A stretch of DNA of 64,000 bases from Cloacibacterium caeni. Its GTDB lineage: Bacteria > Bacteroidota > Bacteroidia > Flavobacteriales > Weeksellaceae. This document shows, piece by piece, positions 60,516 to 64,000 of this stretch (the first letter of the stretch is position 1; each line of letters begins with the position of its first letter). The DNA lies in assembly GCF_907163105.1 (NCBI RefSeq), contig NZ_OU015321.1, positions 248,001 to 312,000 on the forward strand, read 5' to 3'. Both the position numbers and the translations under genes were made by a program. The notes beneath the pieces were generated by a model, which was not told where the DNA came from, searched no databases, and saw only the letters and a list, made by a program, of their open reading frames with translations.

Positions 60516-60574
60516 ACCCTTTGACTATGTCGAACCACTTCGTTAGGTTTCTGCGTTCTAAACGCAAAAAGGGT
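60516..60574. repeat. Right REP-like structure
   Basis: ACCCTTT (60516) pairs with AAAGGGT (60574). Inside are a GAACC...GGTTTC stem-loop and the TGCGTT-CTA-AACGCA hairpin, giving a three-way junction. It begins 12 bp after the transposase stop. Confidence 0.6.
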
Positions 60575-60597
60575 AGTATTCTTAATAACATTTACTC

Positions 60598-61038
60598 ATG
60601 AACAAAGCTGAACTTTTAGAACTGGTAAAACAAAAAATTTCTGAAAAAATTCAGAAATTAAAACAACTCATTGCCGAAACCAGAGCTTCTAATAATGATA
60701 CCAAAAGTTCTATGGGAGACAAGTATGAAACTTCCCGAGAAATGCTTCAGCAAGAAATTAATAACCTTCAACTTCAACTGAATGAACAACTGAAATCTCA
60801 ACAGATTCTTAAAAATATTCAGCCTATTTCTCATAAAAACGTCAATTTAGGAAGTTTGGTGGAAACAGATAAAGGCAAATTTTTCATTGCCGTTTCTTTA
60901 GGCGAATTGAGTTTCAATCAAGAAAAAATATTCATCATTTCAGCAGAATCTCCTTTAGCGAAAGCCATGAATGGTAAAAAAGAAGGCGATGTATTCATTG
61001 TGAATAACTTAAATCAATTCATCAAAAATATTTGGTGA
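60598..61038 (+). CDS. GreA/GreB-like C-terminal domain protein, unknown function
   Basis: A 146-aa protein. The N-terminal 75 residues form a coiled coil (ELLELVKQKISEKIQKLKQL, then EINNLQLQLNEQLKSQ). The C-terminal half resembles the GreA/GreB FKBP-like domain: NLGSLVETDKGKFFIAV, and SPLAKAMNGKKEGDVFIV in place of the GreA SPLGRALLGKxVGD motif. The layout coil plus this domain suggests an RNA-polymerase secondary-channel-type factor, but the coiled-coil tip acidic residues are not convincing. It is often misannotated in databases. thyA follows after 60 bp. Confidence 0.65.
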   Translation: MNKAELLELVKQKISEKIQKLKQLIAETRASNNDTKSSMGDKYETSREMLQQEINNLQLQLNEQLKSQQILKNIQPISHKNVNLGSLVETDKGKFFIAVSLGELSFNQEKIFIISAESPLAKAMNGKKEGDVFIVNNLNQFIKNIW

Positions 61039-61098
61039 AATTTTCTTTAATTTGTAGAAGTCAACTCAGAACTTAGAACCCAGAATATTGAAACCATT

Positions 61099-61893
61099 AT
61101 GCAAAACTACCTCGATTTACTCCAACATATTTTAGACCACGGAACCGATAAAACAGACAGAACAGGAACGGGAACCAGAAGCGTTTTTGGTTACCAATTG
61201 CGATATGATTTGTCTAAAGGTTTTCCTTTGGTAACGACCAAAAAAGTGCATTTGAAGTCTATTATTTATGAATTGTTGTGGTTTCTAAAAGGCGATACCA
61301 ATATTAAATATCTTACGGATAATGGTGTTTCTATTTGGAATGAATGGGCAGACGAAAACGGAAATCTTGGTCCAGTTTACGGAGCACAATGGAGAACCTG
61401 GGAAGGCAAAGATGGAAAAGTAGTAGACCAAATCGTAGAAGTAGTAGAGCAAATCAAGAAAAATCCAGATTCTAGAAGACTCATCGTTTCTGCTTGGAAT
61501 GCAGCAGAAATTCCCAATATGGCTTTAGCGCCTTGTCACGCATTGTTTCAGTTTTATGTAGCAGATGGAAAATTGTCATTGCAATTGTATCAAAGAAGTG
61601 CTGATGTATTTTTGGGCGTCCCTTTTAACATTGCGAGTTATGCATTGTTGTGTATGATGGTGGCGCAAGTTTGTGAATTAGAAGTAGGAGATTATGTGCA
61701 TACTTTTGGAGATGTTCATATTTACAACAACCATTTTGAGCAGGTAAAATTGCAACTTTCTCGTGAACCGAGAGCATTGCCAACCATGAAACTCAATCCA
61801 GAAATTAAAGATTTATTTGATTTCGATTTTGAAGATTTTACGTTAGAAAATTATAATCCATATCCTGGAATCAAAGCTCCAGTAGCGATTTAA
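61099..61893 (+). CDS. thyA: Thymidylate synthase
   Basis: A 264-aa ThyA that methylates dUMP to dTMP with methylene-tetrahydrofolate. The catalytic Cys146 is in [34 protein letters not shown] at the N-terminus, [17 protein letters not shown] and the terminal IKAPVAI are diagnostic. It has the same length and cysteine number as the E. coli enzyme. Confidence 0.97.
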   Translation: MQNYLDLLQHILDHGTDKTDRTGTGTRSVFGYQLRYDLSKGFPLVTTKKVHLKSIIYELLWFLKGDTNIKYLTDNGVSIWNEWADENGNLGPVYGAQWRTWEGKDGKVVDQIVEVVEQIKKNPDSRRLIVSAWNAAEIPNMALAPCHALFQFYVADGKLSLQLYQRSADVFLGVPFNIASYALLCMMVAQVCELEVGDYVHTFGDVHIYNNHFEQVKLQLSREPRALPTMKLNPEIKDLFDFDFEDFTLENYNPYPGIKAPVAI

Positions 61894-61917
61894 AAGATAA
61901 TTCATTAAATATTTGAG

Positions 61918-61970
61918 AATCAAAATTTATTTCCTCTAAGATTTAGAGAGTAAATTTTGATTTTTTTTTA
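61918..61970 (+). terminator. Terminator of thyA
   Basis: AATCAAAATTTA pairs with TAAATTTTGATT, with an inner CTCTAA/TTAGAG stem, followed by nine T. Confidence 0.8.
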
Positions 61971-61974
61971 GGAT

Positions 61975-62015
61975 TTTGCCAAAGTTAATTTGAGAATAAT
62001 TTTAACTTTGGCAAA
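61975..62015. promoter_or_regulatory. 14-bp inverted repeat overlapping the M1 peptidase promoter
   Basis: TTTGCCAAAGTTAA (61975-61988) is the exact reverse complement of 62002-62015. The right arm contains TAACTTTG (62003-62010), a -7 box match, 67 bp before the M1 peptidase start. It could be an operator for the gene or a second terminator. Confidence 0.5.
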
Positions 62016-62077
62016 GTTTTTATACGTAACAAAGAGTACATAAATGGGACTAATTAACCGAAATACAAAATTTTAAA

Positions 62078-64000
62078 ATGAAGAAACTACTCATTGCAGC
62101 CTTATTTTTAGGGCTTTTTTCTACTGACAATTTCATTTTTGCACAAACCGAAACCTCTGGCAGAACTAGTGTTTACAGAGCTACTCATACCAAATCTACA
62201 GAGTTGAAACACACCAAATTGCGTGTGAATTTCAATTTTGAAAAAGAACAAATGAACGGCGAAGCTTGGATTACCGCTTCACCATTTTTTTATGCTTCTA
62301 ATGAATTGGTTTTAGATGCTAAAGGAATGATTATTAATGAGGTAGCATTAGAAAAAAATGGTGCAAGAACTCCTTTGAAATATGATTATAAAGAAGATAT
62401 TCTAAAAATTTCTTTAGATAAAACTTACCAAAAAAATCAAGATTATACCGTTTATATCAAATATGTAGCGAGACCAAATGAAGTAAAACAAAAAGGTTCT
62501 GCTGCCATTAATGATGCGAAAGGACTTTATTTCATCAATGCTCAAGGAAAAGATGCAGATAAACCTACACAAATCTGGACTCAAGGTGAAACAGAATCCT
62601 CTTCTTGTTGGTTTCCTACGATAGATAAACCCAATCAGAAAACTACGCAGGAAATTTACATGACGGTGCCTAAACAATATGTAACCCTTTCTAACGGAAT
62701 TTTAAAAAGTTCTGAAAATTTAGGCGAAAACCTGAGAACGGATCATTGGGTAATGGACAAAAAACACGCTCCGTATTTATTTTTCATGGGAGTAGGAGAA
62801 TATGCCGTGATTAAAGATAAATGGAGAAATATAGATGTAGATTATTACGTAGAAAAAGAATACGAACCGTATGCAAAACAAATTTTTGGGAATACTCCAG
62901 AAATGATAGAGTTCTTTTCTAAAAAATTAAACTATGATTTTCCTTGGCAAAAATACGCACAGATTGTAGGCAGAGATTACGTTTCTGGTGCTATGGAAAA
63001 TACTACCGCAGTGATTCACGAAGAATCTGCGCAGCAAAAAGCGGGTGATTTAGCAGACGAAAACAAATGGGAAGATGTAATCGCTCACGAATTATTCCAC
63101 CATTGGTTTGGAGATTTGGTAACCGCAGAAAGTTGGAGCAACCTTACGGTAAATGAGAGTTTTGCAGATTATTCAGAATATCTTTGGAACGAATATAAGT
63201 ACGGAAAAGACGAAGCCGATTATAAAAGATTAAAATCTCTCAGAAATTCTAAAGCAGACCCAAGAAATTTTGGTAAAGATTTAGTGAGATTCAATTATGA
63301 AAGCAGAGAAGACATGTTTGATGGCGTTTCTTATAATAAAGGAGGCGGCATTCTGCACATGTTAAGAAATTATTTGGGAGATGATGCATTTTTCGCTGGA
63401 CTTTCAGATTATCTTAAAACCAATGAATATGGAACTGGAGAAGCGCATCAACTGAGACTTTCTCTGGAAAAAGTTTCAGGAAAAGATTTAAATTGGTTCT
63501 TTAATCAATGGTATTTCGGGAAAGGTTATCCTAAGTTAGAGGTTAAATCTACTTTTGACCCGATGAAAAAACAAGTCACCGTAAATGTTGCTCAGACACA
63601 AGAAGAAAAATTTGAGTTTCCATTGTCGATTGATGTTTTAGAAAATGGTAAAATTTCTAGAAAAGAATTTTGGGTAACGGCAAAAGCGAAAAATGACTTC
63701 GTTTTTGATGTGACTAAAAATCCTGAATTGATTAATGCAAATCCTGAAGGTTTATTGCTGAGCGATATTAAACAAGACAAAACTCCAGAACAATTATATC
63801 TACAATACACCACCGCTAAAGATTTATATAGCAAATACACGGCAATAGAAGAAGCAAAAGACCAAGTTTCTAAAAATCCATTTGCAGACAAATTATATGC
63901 AGCAGCTTTGAAAGATAAGTTTTACAGAAATAGATTGTTAGCTTTGGAAGGTTTACCAGAAGATCCAAAATCATTTTTGGCAGATGTAGAAAAATTAGCG
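62078..64000 (+). CDS. M1-family aminopeptidase, exported, 3' end missing
   Basis: An open frame from ATG 62078 to the window end gives 641 residues. There is a signal peptide (KKLLIAALFLGLFSTDNFIFA). The M1 domain shows the exopeptidase motif GAMENTTAV, the zinc motif HELFHHW plus the downstream Glu in VNESFADYSEY, and VSYNKGGGILHML. Substrates are peptides in the periplasm or outside. The C-terminal domain continues beyond the window. Confidence 0.92.
   Translation, partial: MKKLLIAALFLGLFSTDNFIFAQTETSGRTSVYRATHTKSTELKHTKLRVNFNFEKEQMNGEAWITASPFFYASNELVLDAKGMIINEVALEKNGARTPLKYDYKEDILKISLDKTYQKNQDYTVYIKYVARPNEVKQKGSAAINDAKGLYFINAQGKDADKPTQIWTQGETESSSCWFPTIDKPNQKTTQEIYMTVPKQYVTLSNGILKSSENLGENLRTDHWVMDKKHAPYLFFMGVGEYAVIKDKWRNIDVDYYVEKEYEPYAKQIFGNTPEMIEFFSKKLNYDFPWQKYAQIVGRDYVSGAMENTTAVIHEESAQQKAGDLADENKWEDVIAHELFHHWFGDLVTAESWSNLTVNESFADYSEYLWNEYKYGKDEADYKRLKSLRNSKADPRNFGKDLVRFNYESREDMFDGVSYNKGGGILHMLRNYLGDDAFFAGLSDYLKTNEYGTGEAHQLRLSLEKVSGKDLNWFFNQWYFGKGYPKLEVKSTFDPMKKQVTVNVAQTQEEKFEFPLSIDVLENGKISRKEFWVTAKAKNDFVFDVTKNPELINANPEGLLLSDIKQDKTPEQLYLQYTTAKDLYSKYTAIEEAKDQVSKNPFADKLYAAALKDKFYRNRLLALEGLPEDPKSFLADVEKLA

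Larger units (their letters stand above)
59844..60574. mobile_element. REP-associated tyrosine transposase unit with flanking hairpins
   Basis: The RAYT gene is bracketed by two related palindromes, ACCCTTT...AAAGGGT, both containing TGCGTT-CTA-AACGCA. The left one (59844-59874) is a simple 14-bp hairpin with one mismatch. The right one (60516-60574) has the same outer and inner stems but an extra internal stem-loop. This matches the known pairing of RAYT enzymes with their REP hairpins. Confidence 0.75.

Noticed and set aside
62414-62677. Minus-strand open frame at 62414-62677
   Set aside because: It lies inside the M1 peptidase gene, whose plus-strand frame is open and carries the conserved motifs.

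Overview
The window is about 64 kb of low-GC, densely coding DNA from a member of the Bacteroidota, most likely class Flavobacteriia and the Chryseobacterium/Cloacibacterium group (Weeksellaceae). The reasons are a PafA-type phosphatase very close to the Elizabethkingia/Chryseobacterium enzyme, adjacent gldB and gldC gliding-motility genes, Bacteroidota -7 promoter boxes of the form TAnnTTTG, and a TonB receptor paired with a surface lipoprotein. No rRNA, tRNA or CRISPR array was found.

Region 1 (1-1830) is the 3' nine-tenths of dnaK and its terminator. Region 2 (about 1884-28863) is a 27 kb integrative, mobilizable island inserted just downstream of dnaK. A 13-bp direct repeat (CCATATTTGTACC) bounds it, and a related subterminal repeat lies just inside each end. 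It carries a DNA-binding protein and tyrosine integrase, a replication/mobilization module (HTH protein, VapE-like helicase, an iteron-like repeat cluster, Toprim primase, MobC-like protein, relaxase, membrane proteins), a HipBA toxin-antitoxin pair with a clear operator, a WYL regulator, a DUF2130 nuclease-like protein, a HIRAN protein, and a complete type 1 BREX phage-defence locus (brxA, brxB, brxC, pglX, pglZ, brxL). A second HipBA pair is wired into the BREX locus: hipB-hipA overlap each other, and hipA overlaps pglZ by 4 bp. hipB, hipA, pglZ and brxL therefore look like one transcription unit behind a terminator and a palindromic operator. This is the most interesting feature of the window.

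Region 3 (28864-33925) is a small-gene and regulator zone: two tiny hypothetical genes, a 256-aa unknown, a second WYL regulator, a 3'-truncated DUF2779 nuclease gene and a nucleoid-associated protein. A structured interspersed repeat ends the truncated gene; a second copy lies between cysE and cysK.

Region 4 (34167-64000) is mostly core chromosome: cysteine synthesis (cysE, cysK), malate dehydrogenase, pafA, a DUF4136 lipoprotein, a PLP desulfhydrase-like enzyme, a glucosaminidase with LysM repeats, hemL, a tRNA nucleotidyltransferase-like enzyme, a TsaC/Sua5 enzyme, DinB and GNAT proteins, a cystathionine synthase/lyase, gldC, gldB, nadE, a membrane-anchored barnase-like RNase with its barstar partner, a TonB receptor with a beta-helix lipoprotein, a PhoB/PhoR-like two-component system, a GH13 enzyme, a REP-associated transposase flanked by matching hairpins, thyA and a partial M1 aminopeptidase. 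Intergenic gaps hold many terminators and families of degenerate inverted or word-like repeats.
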